From: Roseovarius sp.
GTDB lineage: Bacteria > Pseudomonadota > Alphaproteobacteria > Rhodobacterales > Rhodobacteraceae
Direction of reading: 5' to 3'
Assembly (NCBI GenBank): GCA_029212365.1
Contig: JARGOC010000005.1
Span: forward strand, 62,001-126,000
Length of the DNA stretch: 64,000 nucleotides
In this document: one piece after another, positions 63,993 to 64,000 of the stretch
How positions within the stretch are numbered: the stretch's first letter is position 1
How the letters are laid out: each line of letters starts with the position of its first letter
Made by a program: the position numbers and the translations under genes
Notes under the pieces: generated by a model
What the model was told of the DNA's origin: nothing
The model's input: only the letters and a program-made list of their open reading frames with translations
Databases searched by the model: none

Positions 63993-64000
63993 GGCAGACC

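Noticed and set aside
1..64000. Prophage, insertion sequence, integron, CRISPR-Cas or toxin-antitoxin locus
   Set aside because: No transposase, integrase, Cas protein, regularly spaced direct repeats or toxin-antitoxin pair could be recognised in any strand.

Overview
The window is a gene-dense chromosomal segment of a marine alphaproteobacterium, most likely a roseobacter-type member of the Rhodobacterales. This rests on the moderately high GC, the RpoHI-like sigma factor next to rluD, the heterotetrameric sarcosine oxidase operon, the mmcB gene with an alphaproteobacterial SOS box, the tandem RTX/Hint exoproteins, a tRNA-His without G-1, and many small proteins of a Rhodobacteraceae look. 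No integrase, transposase, prophage or CRISPR array was found.

Layout. 0-5 kb: a 3-hydroxyisobutyrate dehydrogenase-family enzyme, a small membrane protein, and a minus-strand trio of Tad-pilus-type pseudopilins (two TadE/TadF-like proteins and a TadG-like von Willebrand A protein). 5-12.5 kb: a glutamate dehydrogenase-family enzyme, then soxB-X-soxD-soxA-soxG for demethylating sarcosine, where X is an unrecognised secreted cysteine-rich protein. 12.5-16.6 kb: dnaG and rpoD. 16.6-19.3 kb: an AT-rich orphan gene, an AEC transporter, a secreted protein and a YjbQ-family protein. 19.5-26.4 kb: nrdR-ribD and ribE flank a minus-strand capsule group (kpsC, an OPX exporter, kpsS). 26.4-37 kb: PAP2-type membrane protein, thioesterase, lipoprotein, gatB, a 401-residue unknown, a lytic transglycosylase, pepN, a class I glutamine amidotransferase and an M50 protease. 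37-43 kb: two tandem RTX exoproteins, each ending in a Hint (hedgehog/intein) domain. 43-52 kb: kynU-yjbR/mmcQ, a short-chain dehydrogenase, an ICMT-like membrane methyltransferase, pntAB, a DUF3422 protein and an SHMT-like enzyme. 52.5-55.3 kb: ribB-ribH-nusB and a small membrane protein. 55.3-57 kb: a structured RNA candidate that looks like 6S RNA, mmcB, a GNAT acetyltransferase and tRNA-His. 57-64 kb: rluD, rpoH, a lipoprotein hydrolase, a DksA-type zinc finger, a cation efflux protein and pepF.

How the genes relate. The riboflavin pathway is present in two blocks (ribD and ribE; ribB and ribH), which fits the flavin demand of the sarcosine oxidase. The RibB here has a C-terminal GTP-cyclohydrolase-II-like domain without the zinc cysteines, so a separate RibA should exist elsewhere. 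Two sigma factors (RpoD, RpoH) and the primase make the core information-processing content.

The most noteworthy non-coding observations are: the 6S-like RNA candidate directly upstream of mmcB; a perfect GTTC-N7-GTTC LexA box in the mmcB promoter with an apparently leaderless start; a cluster of four GANTC (CcrM) sites in front of rpoD; and a 33-bp interspersed repeat, with copies oriented in the sense direction just after gene ends. I found no defence system or wholly new multi-gene system. All functional calls come from reading motifs, not from database searches.
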